In this document: piece after piece, positions 25,736 to 34,580 of the stretch | Position numbering within the stretch: position 1 is the first letter of the stretch | Layout of the letters: each line of letters begins with the position of its first letter | NCBI GenBank assembly: GCA_963663525.2 | Contig: CAXXHC010000004.1 | Coordinates: 1,240,001-1,304,000 of the forward strand | Direction of reading: 5' to 3' | Source of the DNA: G963663525 sp963663525 | Lineage (GTDB): Bacteria; Myxococcota_A; SURF-8; G963663525 | Length of the DNA stretch: 64,000 bases | The notes under the pieces: generated by a model | What the model was told of the DNA's origin: nothing | Databases searched by the model: none | What the model saw: only the letters and a program-made list of their open reading frames with translations | Made by a program: the position numbers and the translations under genes

Positions 25736-25777
25736 AGACGAAAGAATCGGCAAGGAAAAGAGTTGACGAACAAAGAC

Positions 25778-25984
25778 TCAGGTCGGTACAATGCGAGTCA
25801 TTAGGAAGCGGAGATCGTCGGAAGATTTAACAATTGCTGGGACATCCCCCACGTTACATTTTACTTTAATAGCTGCCCGTGACGTTTCACCACGTGATTG
25901 GTTTTCTGCAGCTTTTAGACCCGGCCAAAATGCGTAATGATGTAATTCAATCGAACCACAATTCTTACATTCTAATTTTTTCAT
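25778..25984 (-). CDS. Unrecognised 68-residue protein with a CxxC knuckle
   Basis: Starts at the ATG at 25984, preceded by GGAGGT at a good distance. The sequence opens MKKLECKNCGS, a single CxxC pair as in half a zinc ribbon, followed by a helix-poor region with KVKCNVGDVPAIV. No second cysteine pair closes a ribbon. It stands alone among repeats and next to the transposase region, which suggests accessory origin. Function unknown. Confidence 0.6.
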   Translation of the reverse strand: MKKLECKNCGSIELHHYAFWPGLKAAENQSRGETSRAAIKVKCNVGDVPAIVKSSDDLRFLMTRIVPT

Positions 25985-26171
25985 AGTTCTACCTCCGGAA
26001 AAATTCTTTTGAATGTACAATTGCGACAATACAATAAACATGTCAATATAACAATACTTTCACCGTTTTTTTCTACTATGTTAGAGTAGAATTCCCGACT
26101 GTTCCACAGGTTCGAGCGAATTTGCACGAACGAATCAGCAATTCTCCAAGAAGGCGTTTTCATCCGGATGT

Positions 26172-26993
26172 CTATTTCTCGTGGGCGAGTTTGTAGGCTT
26201 CGTTCCGTTTCAGGTCGAAACGTTGCATCAGTTCCGAGGCCAGCCGCTTTCCCGTGACCCCTTCGCTTCGGAGTTGCTCCACCGTGTCTAGCAGGGTTTC
26301 TTCGTCGGGCGTTTCGGGGCTCGTCCGTCCTTCGATCACGAGGGTGATTTCCCCCTTCGCGTCCCGATCCCTAAAATTTGCCGCCAGTTCGGACAACCCC
26401 ATGGGCAGAATCTCTTCGTGCAGTTTGGTCAACTCACGGCAGAGCGTCGCCTCCCTGTCGCCGAAAATCTCCTGTATTTCCAATAACTTCTCATCAAGTC
26501 TCTGCGCGGTGAGAAAAAGCACCACGGTCTCTTCGCGCCGGGCGGCGTCTTCCAGCCAGCGCTTTCGCTTACCCCCGCTTTTCGGGGGAAATCCGAGGAA
26601 GGTGAACCGATCGGTGGGCAGCCCGCAGACGCTCAACGCCGCCAGCACGGAAGACGGTCCGGGTACGGGCGAGACACGCAATCCCCGGCTACGCAATTCA
26701 TGAAGCAGACGATAACCGGGATCGCTGATCGACGGCGTGCCGGCGTCGGAAATCAACGCGACGTCGTCACCTTGTTCCAAACGGGAAACCACGGATGCGA
26801 CGCGCGCGGGCTCGTTGTGCTCGAACAGGCTCACGAGCGGCTTCTTCAAGCCGAAATGGGCCAGCAACTTGCCGCTGCGACGGGTATCCTCGGCCAGGAC
26901 TAGCGACACGTTTTCGAGGGTTTCGCGGGCGCGTGGGCTCAAATCGTCCAGATTGCCGATGGGTGTGGCAACTACGTAAAGCGTTCCGGTCAT
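26172..26993 (-). CDS. rsmI: 16S rRNA (cytidine-1402-2'-O)-methyltransferase
   Basis: 273 residues, the usual RsmI length. The tetrapyrrole-methylase-like fold is clear from VVATPIGNLDDLSPRA, ISDAGTPSISDPGYRLL, PVPGPSSVLAALSVCGLP and FLGFPPKSGGKRKRWL. It uses S-adenosylmethionine to methylate the ribosomal P-site region. The ATG at 26993 has GGAG at 8 bases. The frame continues upstream but overlaps yraN. It follows yraN with a 2-base gap, a common arrangement. Confidence 0.95.
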   Translation of the reverse strand: MTGTLYVVATPIGNLDDLSPRARETLENVSLVLAEDTRRSGKLLAHFGLKKPLVSLFEHNEPARVASVVSRLEQGDDVALISDAGTPSISDPGYRLLHELRSRGLRVSPVPGPSSVLAALSVCGLPTDRFTFLGFPPKSGGKRKRWLEDAARREETVVLFLTAQRLDEKLLEIQEIFGDREATLCRELTKLHEEILPMGLSELAANFRDRDAKGEITLVIEGRTSPETPDEETLLDTVEQLRSEGVTGKRLASELMQRFDLKRNEAYKLAHEK

Positions 26994-26995
26994 GC

Positions 26996-27370
26996 TCAGC
27001 GGCTCCATGTTTCGAAGGCGTGTTCCAGGTGTTCGACCTCCGGGCCTTCCTGGGTCCAGGTGACCGCAAGAGCGTCGAAACGGATTTCCGTTTCCTCGAT
27101 GCCGTGGCGACGCAGGTAGGCTTCCGCCGCCTTCGCCACGCGACGCTGCTTGGGTGCGGTGATGGTTTCGAAGGGATGCACCAAAGAGGAGGAAGAGCGC
27201 GTCCGCACTTCGGCGAACACAAGCGTGCGGCCATGACGCAAAATCAAATCCACTTCTCCGCCCGCACAATGCCAGTTGCGCGCGACGACGCTATATCCTC
27301 GTGTGGCGAGGTAGTCGAGAGCGGCCTGCTCTCCCTTGCGCCCCAACTCCGCACGTTGCGACCGATCCAT
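26996..27370 (-). CDS. yraN: YraN family (UPF0102) endonuclease-like protein
   Basis: 124 residues. Family motifs are present: GRKGEQAALDYLATRGY, NWHCAGGEVDLILRHG with the acidic residues of the restriction-endonuclease-like fold, and LVFAEVRTRSSS. GAGGACG stands 6 bases before the ATG at 27370. Upstream in-frame starts would run toward the terminator at 27412, so this start is preferred. First gene of the yraN-rsmI pair. A nuclease or Holliday-junction-related role is proposed for the family but is not shown here. Confidence 0.92.
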   Translation of the reverse strand: MDRSQRAELGRKGEQAALDYLATRGYSVVARNWHCAGGEVDLILRHGRTLVFAEVRTRSSSSLVHPFETITAPKQRRVAKAAEAYLRRHGIEETEIRFDALAVTWTQEGPEVEHLEHAFETWSR

Positions 27371-27411
27371 GCTCGTCCTCGGAATGAACAGCGAGAACGC
27401 CACCATCCCAT

Positions 27412-27440
27412 AAAAAAGGGGACATCGCAAGGATGTCCCC
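27412..27440 (-). terminator. Rho-independent terminator of the secreted-protein operon
   Basis: GGGGACATC (27418-27426) and GATGTCCCC (27432-27440) form a perfect 9-bp stem with a 5-base loop. On the minus strand it is followed by TTTTTT (27412-27417). It lies 25 bases after the stop of the gene ending at 27465 and shields yraN from read-through. Confidence 0.88.
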
Positions 27441-27464
27441 GAAAGAGCCGTTCAATATCCAGGG

Positions 27465-30400
27465 TCAGTCGACTCCGCAAACCGGTTCGGGAGCGAAGCT
27501 TCCACCCTCGGTCTTGACCGTGCCGGATACCGTGGTGTTGATCGTATCTCCGTTGCTGACGCGGGGGAGAATCGGTGTGGCGGCCTGAAGCGTAAACACC
27601 ATCGGCGTAGGCCATCCCCTCGGTTGCCTGAAGAAGTAATCCAGCAATACCGAGAAGTTGGTGTTGTTCACCGTGGGGTTCTTCACGTGGGCGACCAGGG
27701 TTCCGTATTCGCCATTGAATTCGATGTACCCGCCTTCAACCGCCAGATCCAGTTTGAGCAATTCGAAGCCGGTGGAATCTTTGAGAATCAAGCCGTCCTC
27801 GATCACGGTTCCCGTCAGTTCGAACGCCTGGACACCCTCCTGAGTGCTCGGTTTCAGTTCGAGACCGGAGATCTCAATCGTCAGCTCATCCATGATGTCC
27901 CGCAACGGATCGTAGACGGGGACATCCACGCCCTTCATTTCCGTAGAGGAGAAAATCATCGTCTCCGAAAAACCGTCGCTGTCGTCGTCGCGGAACTTCA
28001 CGTCGCTGGCGAAGGAGAACATGCCGACGAAGGAAATTTCGGGCGGTGGCACACAGTAGTAGGAGTCCTCTTCTTCGACCGAATTGAAGCTCAGACCGTC
28101 GATGTTGAAGTTGTCGTCCAAGTAAATTTCCTCTTCAATTACGCCGGTGTTGGGATTGATTTTCAGCACTTCAGGCAGAGTATCGTCGCTCGTGGTATCC
28201 AGTCCGGCGTAAAGGAAGCCGTCCGGGTGGGAAGAAAGCGCCTCGATCTGCTGGGGATAGGTCACCGGCATTTGCGCGACCCTGGAGACATCGCCGGTGA
28301 TGGGTTCGATCTCGACGAGGTAGGTCATGCGCCCGGCGTTGTCCATACCGAACAGGCGTCCGTTTTCCGACCAGGCCAGCCCTCCGATGTCCGGAGAACC
28401 CGATGTGCCGTCGGCGTAACTCAGCGAAGAAATCGCCGTGTGCTCCGCGTTGTAGATGTCCAGTTTGTACAGTTTGTCCGTATCGGTGGAAACGCCGAAC
28501 AGCACCACGCTTTGGGTTTCCACTTCGGTGGATTCGGCGCGAACCACCGTGATATTGGGCCGGAACTGTGCGATCAGACCATAGTTGACGGTGGTTTCGT
28601 CGGAGATCAGCAGGGAGACCGTGGATGAACCCATCGAACGCTCGTAATAGCCGCGAGCTTTACCCCGCGCTTCGGGCACCCGCGCGATGCCGCTGAAGCA
28701 TACGTTGATGTCCTGGCAATTGGGAGCGAGTGTCACGTTGTGTACCACTTCGCCTCCCGGAGGAATCGTGCCGATGAACCACTTCACGAAGTTCACGCCC
28801 AACTCGGTGTCCAGACCTTCATCGGTGGGCTCCCCGAAGTCGCCGGAGCCGCTGTCGTATTCCAGACCAGGCTGAAGCGCCAACTCGAAATCGGTGCTGG
28901 TCACGTTGTTCAGGCCGGGGTTACGCACGGTGACTTGCAGCGGAAGACCGTCCGCTTCACAGGCCATTTCGCCGCCGCCTTCAAGCGTCACTTCCAGGTT
29001 GGGAATGCCACGCCCGCTGGCGAAGGCCAGCCAGTTGTCGTTGTGGTTGGCCGAAATCACCGACACCGGATAGGTGGATTCCACGCGCAGGTAGGGACGC
29101 TTGCCCGCGCTGGGGTCGTTCATCGCATTCCATTTGTTCTTGCCGATCGCAAAGACGTGGTAGTGGTCCGCCGGAATGGAAACGGTGTAATCGAATAGCC
29201 CGTTCTGGAAAGGATAATACACGTGCACGTCGGTGTCCCATTGGTCGGCGGCGACGTACAGGTGAGCGCGATCGTTTTCGGTGCACTGGCCCGAACAGCA
29301 GTCGCTGCATTCGAAATCAAAGTGGGAAACGGTGCCCGGCGGTCCCATGTAGGCCATGAATTCCTTGCCCGCACCTCGCCCTTCCGAACTGCTGACCCAG
29401 GAGGCGTAGTCGGAGGTTCCGAAGGAACCGGTTTCCATCCAGTTGGCTTCGAACAGAGCCACGTTCGCACCGTTGGTGACTTCGAACTTGTAAAGGTGGT
29501 GCGTTTTGAACAGCTCGTCCGTCTTTCCCACGAAATCTTCCGTCTGCCAGCGATCCAACGAGAAGGAATAGAGTTGGTTCCAGTCGTCGGTGGCGTATTT
29601 CTTGCCCGACAGCACGCATTCCGCACCGTCTTCGAAGGAAATCACGCGCAGTTCCTTTTCATGATAGTTGCCTTCGTTGTGCGGTACCATGAAGTAGTAA
29701 AGCGATCCCGTGGAAGCCCCGGTGTTGCTGGTAACGAAGCCGCCGCCGTCACGCGCCGTGTTCTGGATTTTTCCGTTTAGAGAACCCAAGGCTCCGTACT
29801 GCATGGTGATGGGCTTCGATGCTCGTATACGGTAACTGTGTCCCGATGCGAGGGAGTCCAAACCCTGACGCTTCGTGAAAATCAGATCTTCACCGGCATC
29901 GAGCACGTTCTGTATGATGAGTTCCGGAAATTCCACGTCCACATCGGTCACACCCGAAGTGGTTTTCGCCGAGTTGGAAATGCGCTCGACATACACTTCC
30001 GTGTTATCGTAATAGGCGTACAGGTTGAGGTCGGTGGGCGAACTGGACACCGGAGGCGACCAGATAATGAAGCTCTGGCCAATACCTCCCGCCGCGTCCG
30101 ACGGCACCCAGTCGTGCTGCCAGTCGGACTTCGTAATCATCAGGCAGATGACCGGACGGTTGGCAGTGACGGTGAAGAAGTCGCCGTCGCCTTTTCCGCC
30201 TCGGTCATCGTTGACGGAGCCTTCGTATATGAACACGATCAAGCTCTGTCCGTACTTCAGTTCCTGGTCTTCGTAGGTGTCGTCGCTGTCGCCGTCGTCC
30301 CAGTCTTCGTCGATGACATTGACCGTGGTGACGCCCGGATTGAGCGAGGTGACGACAAGGGCGACTCGGCGTGCAGAGTTCGCATTCGGCGGCAGATACA

Positions 30401-30599
30401 CGTGGAACGCCGTGTCCGCCTCACCGACCGCGTAGACGTCGGATGCGGGCCAAAGAACTAGCGAGCCCAGCATCAGCGCAAAAACCAGGAGGCTTTTCGC
30501 TATGAGTTTCGATGTTGTGGGAAGCATGTGGTCCCCCTTTGTAAAAACCGTTTCGACCGAAGAGGCCGCCCGATAGCCGGTTGTATTCGTGCGTTTCAT
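27465..30599 (-). CDS. Large secreted multidomain surface protein
   Basis: 1044 residues with a signal sequence (LIAKSLLVFALMLGSLVLWPA). The N-terminal 550 residues form a beta-rich region like the IgGFc-binding N-terminal domain (FHVYLPPNANSARRVALVV, FFTVTANRPVICLMI), with a cysteine-rich FECSDCCSGQCTEND insert. A DUF11-like region follows (PLQVTVRNPGLNNVTSTDF), then a beta-propeller-like segment (LYKLDIYNAEH, GLAWSENGRLFGMDN) and an Asp-rich motif DDDSDGFSET. Two starts have good ribosome sites: 30599 (GGAGG) and 30527 (AAGGGGG); the second gives a more usual signal peptide. Ten bases behind the LamG lipoprotein, so co-transcribed. Likely cell-surface role; ligand unknown. Confidence 0.8.
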   Translation of the reverse strand: MKRTNTTGYRAASSVETVFTKGDHMLPTTSKLIAKSLLVFALMLGSLVLWPASDVYAVGEADTAFHVYLPPNANSARRVALVVTSLNPGVTTVNVIDEDWDDGDSDDTYEDQELKYGQSLIVFIYEGSVNDDRGGKGDGDFFTVTANRPVICLMITKSDWQHDWVPSDAAGGIGQSFIIWSPPVSSSPTDLNLYAYYDNTEVYVERISNSAKTTSGVTDVDVEFPELIIQNVLDAGEDLIFTKRQGLDSLASGHSYRIRASKPITMQYGALGSLNGKIQNTARDGGGFVTSNTGASTGSLYYFMVPHNEGNYHEKELRVISFEDGAECVLSGKKYATDDWNQLYSFSLDRWQTEDFVGKTDELFKTHHLYKFEVTNGANVALFEANWMETGSFGTSDYASWVSSSEGRGAGKEFMAYMGPPGTVSHFDFECSDCCSGQCTENDRAHLYVAADQWDTDVHVYYPFQNGLFDYTVSIPADHYHVFAIGKNKWNAMNDPSAGKRPYLRVESTYPVSVISANHNDNWLAFASGRGIPNLEVTLEGGGEMACEADGLPLQVTVRNPGLNNVTSTDFELALQPGLEYDSGSGDFGEPTDEGLDTELGVNFVKWFIGTIPPGGEVVHNVTLAPNCQDINVCFSGIARVPEARGKARGYYERSMGSSTVSLLISDETTVNYGLIAQFRPNITVVRAESTEVETQSVVLFGVSTDTDKLYKLDIYNAEHTAISSLSYADGTSGSPDIGGLAWSENGRLFGMDNAGRMTYLVEIEPITGDVSRVAQMPVTYPQQIEALSSHPDGFLYAGLDTTSDDTLPEVLKINPNTGVIEEEIYLDDNFNIDGLSFNSVEEEDSYYCVPPPEISFVGMFSFASDVKFRDDDSDGFSETMIFSSTEMKGVDVPVYDPLRDIMDELTIEISGLELKPSTQEGVQAFELTGTVIEDGLILKDSTGFELLKLDLAVEGGYIEFNGEYGTLVAHVKNPTVNNTNFSVLLDYFFRQPRGWPTPMVFTLQAATPILPRVSNGDTINTTVSGTVKTEGGSFAPEPVCGVD

Positions 30600-30609
30600 G
30601 GGGTACCTC

Positions 30610-32280
30610 CTAACAATCCGTTTCGACGAAGAAGGCGTCGGTGTCTTCCGTGCATCCGTTGTCGAATACGGTCCGGATGATGTAATACACCCGCTGGCAG
30701 GATGGCGCGGAAGTATCGACGAAACAGTACAACCCCGTATCGTTCACGGGCACCATGTCCGTATTGATGACTTCATAGCCTCCGTTGGGATCGTCGGAGC
30801 GCAGGACGTCGAAGCCGTCTCCCGCGTCGCCGCCGAAAGCCTCCCATTCGATCTTCACCGCCGCCCCGATGAACGTTTCGGTGCCGGCAGTCATGGCATC
30901 CATGTTTTCAACGAGGTTCCCGTTCTGGTCCACGTTCTGCCCGATTTCCTGCGCGGCTACGACCTGGTTTTCCTCATCGATGTCGTCCTCATCGAAGTAG
31001 TAGAAACGATGGCTGCGAACATCTACCGCCAGTTCACTGTCGAGGAACACATACTGGACATCCTCAGCCGTCCAGTAGCGGCTGTCGAGGATAACATCGT
31101 CAACTGATGCCTTGAAGCATTGGGCACTGCCCGTATTGCGTGCACCGATCATGAATTCGTTGGGGTTGGTACCGGCAGCATAGGACGCGCTGAAAGTCGC
31201 GAGTTGCTCGCCATTGACATACACGTGCACCAGGTTGCTGCTGTCAATGGTCATGGTCATCATGGCCCACTGTCCGCTTTTGATCCCGGAGTTTGGTGAC
31301 GAGCGTCCCGAACCGATGTAGTAGGTGCCGTAGCCTGCGAAAATTTTGTTGCTGCCGTCGATTCCCAGGTAGAGACGCCGGCTCCCGTAATAGGTGCCCA
31401 TCGACTGGGTGCTGTTGTTCACCGAACTGAATTTCACCCAGTAGTTGAGCGTCTTCACCTGACCGGTCATGTAAAACCCGGTCTTAATGTAGTCGTTGTA
31501 GCCATCGAAATAGCCCGCGCCGGCATGTTTGCCGTAGGGATAAACGTAAGAGTTTCCGTAGGCTCGACCGTCGTAGCTCCCTGCCGAATCCGCCACTTCG
31601 CCGCTGGAGCCATTCCAGACGGAATCATCCAGCTTCCAGTGGGCCAGGAAGCCGGACTTGTTGAAGTCATCTAGATATTGATGAGTTTCACCTCCGTCTT
31701 GCTCGTTGTTCATGCCGTACCACCGGCCATTGAAATGCGCGAGCGCTTCGAAGTCCGTCATTACCGTGCCCTTGTCCTGGAGGATGCCTATCGTCTCCCA
31801 GTTGGGCGGATTGCCTTCTCCGTCAGGATAAAGATTGAAACGGAAGAAAGTTCCCGTTCCGTCCGCGACGCCGTAGCCGGTGTAATCGTAGGCTCCTGCA
31901 CCATGAACCCCGGCGATGCAGTACGAAGGCACCTCACGCCGGGAGATGGTGTCTACCGGTGCAACGAGCCCGTTGCTGGCGCGAACCGTTTTCCCGAAAG
32001 GATGGTTTCGAATCAACGCCTCGTAGGTGTCATCGAAACTCTCGGCTTCGAGTTCTCCCGGCCTGACGATCATCGGCTCGTGCACCGGCAGCGGATTCAA
32101 CCGCGCTGTGGTGTTGTGAATCGAGACCGTCGCCGTCGCCTGGTCGAGCCCTGCGGCGGTGGCGAAGTTCTTTTCCGAAAAAGACGTGTCTTGTTCGGAT
32201 CCTGTCGCCGAACACCCTGCCACGACGAGCAGGAAGGCAACAGCCAGTACAAAGAATCGAGAATACGTTAGTCTATTCAT
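30610..32280 (-). CDS. Lipoprotein with a LamG / concanavalin-like domain
   Basis: 556 residues. Signal MNRLTYSRFFVLAVAFLLVVAGC ends in a lipobox (Cys at 23). Residues about 210-420 form a LamG-like jelly roll (FLAHWKLDDSVWNGSSGEV, AGYFDGYNDYIKTGFYM, LVHVYVNGEQLATFSASY). The C-terminal part has a fibronectin-like ending (YYIIRTVFDNGCTEDTDAF). GGAG is 7 bases before the ATG. It forms an operon with the 1044-residue secreted protein. Binding of a surface or environmental glycan is suggested by the domain, not shown. Confidence 0.82.
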   Translation of the reverse strand: MNRLTYSRFFVLAVAFLLVVAGCSATGSEQDTSFSEKNFATAAGLDQATATVSIHNTTARLNPLPVHEPMIVRPGELEAESFDDTYEALIRNHPFGKTVRASNGLVAPVDTISRREVPSYCIAGVHGAGAYDYTGYGVADGTGTFFRFNLYPDGEGNPPNWETIGILQDKGTVMTDFEALAHFNGRWYGMNNEQDGGETHQYLDDFNKSGFLAHWKLDDSVWNGSSGEVADSAGSYDGRAYGNSYVYPYGKHAGAGYFDGYNDYIKTGFYMTGQVKTLNYWVKFSSVNNSTQSMGTYYGSRRLYLGIDGSNKIFAGYGTYYIGSGRSSPNSGIKSGQWAMMTMTIDSSNLVHVYVNGEQLATFSASYAAGTNPNEFMIGARNTGSAQCFKASVDDVILDSRYWTAEDVQYVFLDSELAVDVRSHRFYYFDEDDIDEENQVVAAQEIGQNVDQNGNLVENMDAMTAGTETFIGAAVKIEWEAFGGDAGDGFDVLRSDDPNGGYEVINTDMVPVNDTGLYCFVDTSAPSCQRVYYIIRTVFDNGCTEDTDAFFVETDC

Positions 32281-33023
32281 GGCAAACTCCGTTCACACTC
32301 TGAGGGGAACGATTGTAGAACAAGGTAACCGTTGGATGTTACACTAAAAAACGAAAGAACACCACCCACAAACCACAAAAGAACCTCACCGGTTCGATCC
32401 GGCTTCCGTGGGAAATTTTCGTTTATGACATCATACACCATGATCGCACCGCACTTGAAACGCATCACCAAAAACATTATGAAAACTATATTTACACATG
32501 ACCCAATCACTTGTCAAGTTATTTTACATTTGTCATTTCAACTACAACTCCTTTTCGCTAGTCGCTTTTTATTGCAAAATCCGTGCAAGATTTTATTTCG
32601 CAAACACTTTTCAATATATTTTTCCTCAAACAAAGTTTAAGTGATTTTCAATCCTCTCTCAACCCACAACGGCAAGACACAACCCAACCCCTCAAACTCA
32701 CTAGAAAAAAACACGATTCGTACATCTTTTTTCTTGGTTTTATTGCTGTACATCTCGAAACTCTCTGTGAGCATTTTCCTTACCTTTCCTTTGAATCCAC
32801 TATACATTCTTCGTGCAAATGGAAAACATTTTCTATGCAGTGCTCTGATTTTAAGTTCAACTATGAAACATTTGCACAGTGATTCTTGAATCTATGACCA
32901 TTTTGCGGAAATGTTTTCGGTGTGTCCATCGGAAACCCACGCGACTTGTTGTTGTCATGAATCTCTCTTTGTGCTAGGAAACGTACCCTCGCGGAATGAC
33001 CCAAGCCACAGAGGGGATTGCTT
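32281..33023. other. AT-rich divergent intergenic region (743 bases)
   Basis: Lies between the minus-strand LamG operon and the plus-strand hydrolase. It is notably AT-rich (TTTTATTGCAAAATCC, TATTTTTCCTCAAAC). Frames in it lack ribosome sites and protein character. It must contain both promoters; I cannot single out convincing boxes. Confidence 0.5.
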
Positions 33024-34544
33024 ATGGCTTCGTACAGATTTCTTCCACTTTTGACCTGGATGCTTTTCGCGTTCGTCGCCTTTGTGGCGTGTGGCGAAGA
33101 TGGCTCCTCCTCAAATCCAGGTGACGCCGACCTCAGCGAACCGGAAATCGACGCCACGGAATACGGCGACGAGGACACCGAAAGCGAGGAAATCGAAGCG
33201 GAGCGGGAAATCAACCCGGATTGCATCGAACCGGGTTTCGACGCCTACTTCGGGGCGCTATGCCACGAAACCGAGGCCACGGGCTATTTTCGCGTGGATA
33301 AAATCGGCGGGCGCTGGTGGTTGATTTCCCCGGAAGGACATCCGTTTTTCTCCACCGGCATGAACGTGTTGAACATCAACGGCACAGCCACCCACGACGG
33401 CGTAAAACATTATCGCGACTACGTTCTTGAAAAATACGGCGACAAAGAAGCCTGGGCGACGGCGACCTTCGAGCGCTGCAAGCAGTGGGGCATCAACACC
33501 GCAGGAGGTTGGAGCCAGTGGGAGATTTTCGCCGATCGCCTGCCGTTTACCGTGACGCTGAGCGTCGCCGGCTCCAACATGACCGACAACGGCCCGCACG
33601 ACTTCTTCAGCCCGGAATTCGAGACGCGGGCGCGGGGAGCCATCGAACAGCACGCCGAAGAAACCCGCGAAAATCCCTATTGTATCGGGTACTTCATGGA
33701 CAACGAGATGCACTGGGGCAACGACCATCGGGGCAAGCATCTATTTATCGAATACATGGCCATGGACGAAGACGCACCCGGCAAGCTGCAACTAATCGAC
33801 TTTTTGAAGAACCGTTACCAGACTCTTGCCGCGCTGAAGGAACATTTCGAAACAAACGCCGCCTCTTGGGAGGATCTCCTTCTCGAAACCAAACTTCCCG
33901 CCCGAACCAACGATGGCGAGGAACTTTCGGAAGCCTTCGAGACGAAATCCGCCTGGACGGGCGAGGTCGCCGAGCAATATTTCAGCCTGACGGACGGCAT
34001 CTTCCGAGAAGCCCATCCAAACCACCTCAACCTCGGAGTGCGTTTCGTCAGCCAGCAGACCCCACGCAAAGCCATCGAGGCGGCGGGACGATACGTGGAC
34101 GTGATGACGATCAATTTCTACGACATGGCGAAAATCGGCGATCTCGACATCGCCGAAACCGTCATGGCCATGGACCCGCAATACCTGCGCACCGACAACT
34201 ACCTGCAACAGCATTACGAAGCCGGAGGGAGGCCGATCCTCGTCACCGAGTGGGGTTTTCGCGCCGCCGATGCGGGACTGCCCAACAGCTATCCGCCGAT
34301 CTATCCGATTCTCGACACCCAGACCGATCGCGCCGACGCCTACGAGGAAAAATTCCAGGCCATGCTGGACCGGCCATGGTTCGTCGGCCAGCACTGGTTT
34401 CTCTATGCCGACCAGCCGCCGGAAGGACGTTTCGACGGCGAGGACAACAACTTCGGCATTGTAAATGAAGAAGACGATCCTTACACGGAGTTGACCGAAC
34501 GTTGGATCGCCATGTACAAAGAAATATACGTTTCGCTGCCGTAG
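33024..34544 (+). CDS. Lipoprotein glycoside hydrolase-like TIM-barrel protein (GH50/beta-agarase-like)
   Basis: 506 residues. Signal MASYRFLPLLTWMLFAFVAFVAC carries a lipobox; an acidic linker of Glu and Asp (EYGDEDTESEEIEAE) follows. The catalytic part begins with TGYFRVDKIGGRWWLISPEG and GHPFFSTGMNVLN, typical of agarase-type enzymes. NPYCIGYFMDNEMHWGND supplies the likely acid/base glutamate and RPILVTEWGFRAAD the likely nucleophile. GAGGGG lies 7 bases before the ATG at 33024, which is preferred over the TTG at 33018. The substrate cannot be told from sequence alone. Ends 36 bases before guaA. Confidence 0.8.
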   Translation: MASYRFLPLLTWMLFAFVAFVACGEDGSSSNPGDADLSEPEIDATEYGDEDTESEEIEAEREINPDCIEPGFDAYFGALCHETEATGYFRVDKIGGRWWLISPEGHPFFSTGMNVLNINGTATHDGVKHYRDYVLEKYGDKEAWATATFERCKQWGINTAGGWSQWEIFADRLPFTVTLSVAGSNMTDNGPHDFFSPEFETRARGAIEQHAEETRENPYCIGYFMDNEMHWGNDHRGKHLFIEYMAMDEDAPGKLQLIDFLKNRYQTLAALKEHFETNAASWEDLLLETKLPARTNDGEELSEAFETKSAWTGEVAEQYFSLTDGIFREAHPNHLNLGVRFVSQQTPRKAIEAAGRYVDVMTINFYDMAKIGDLDIAETVMAMDPQYLRTDNYLQQHYEAGGRPILVTEWGFRAADAGLPNSYPPIYPILDTQTDRADAYEEKFQAMLDRPWFVGQHWFLYADQPPEGRFDGEDNNFGIVNEEDDPYTELTERWIAMYKEIYVSLP

Positions 34545-34580
34545 CCGATCCAAGGCTATTAAGGGATGGAAGGACAAGCC

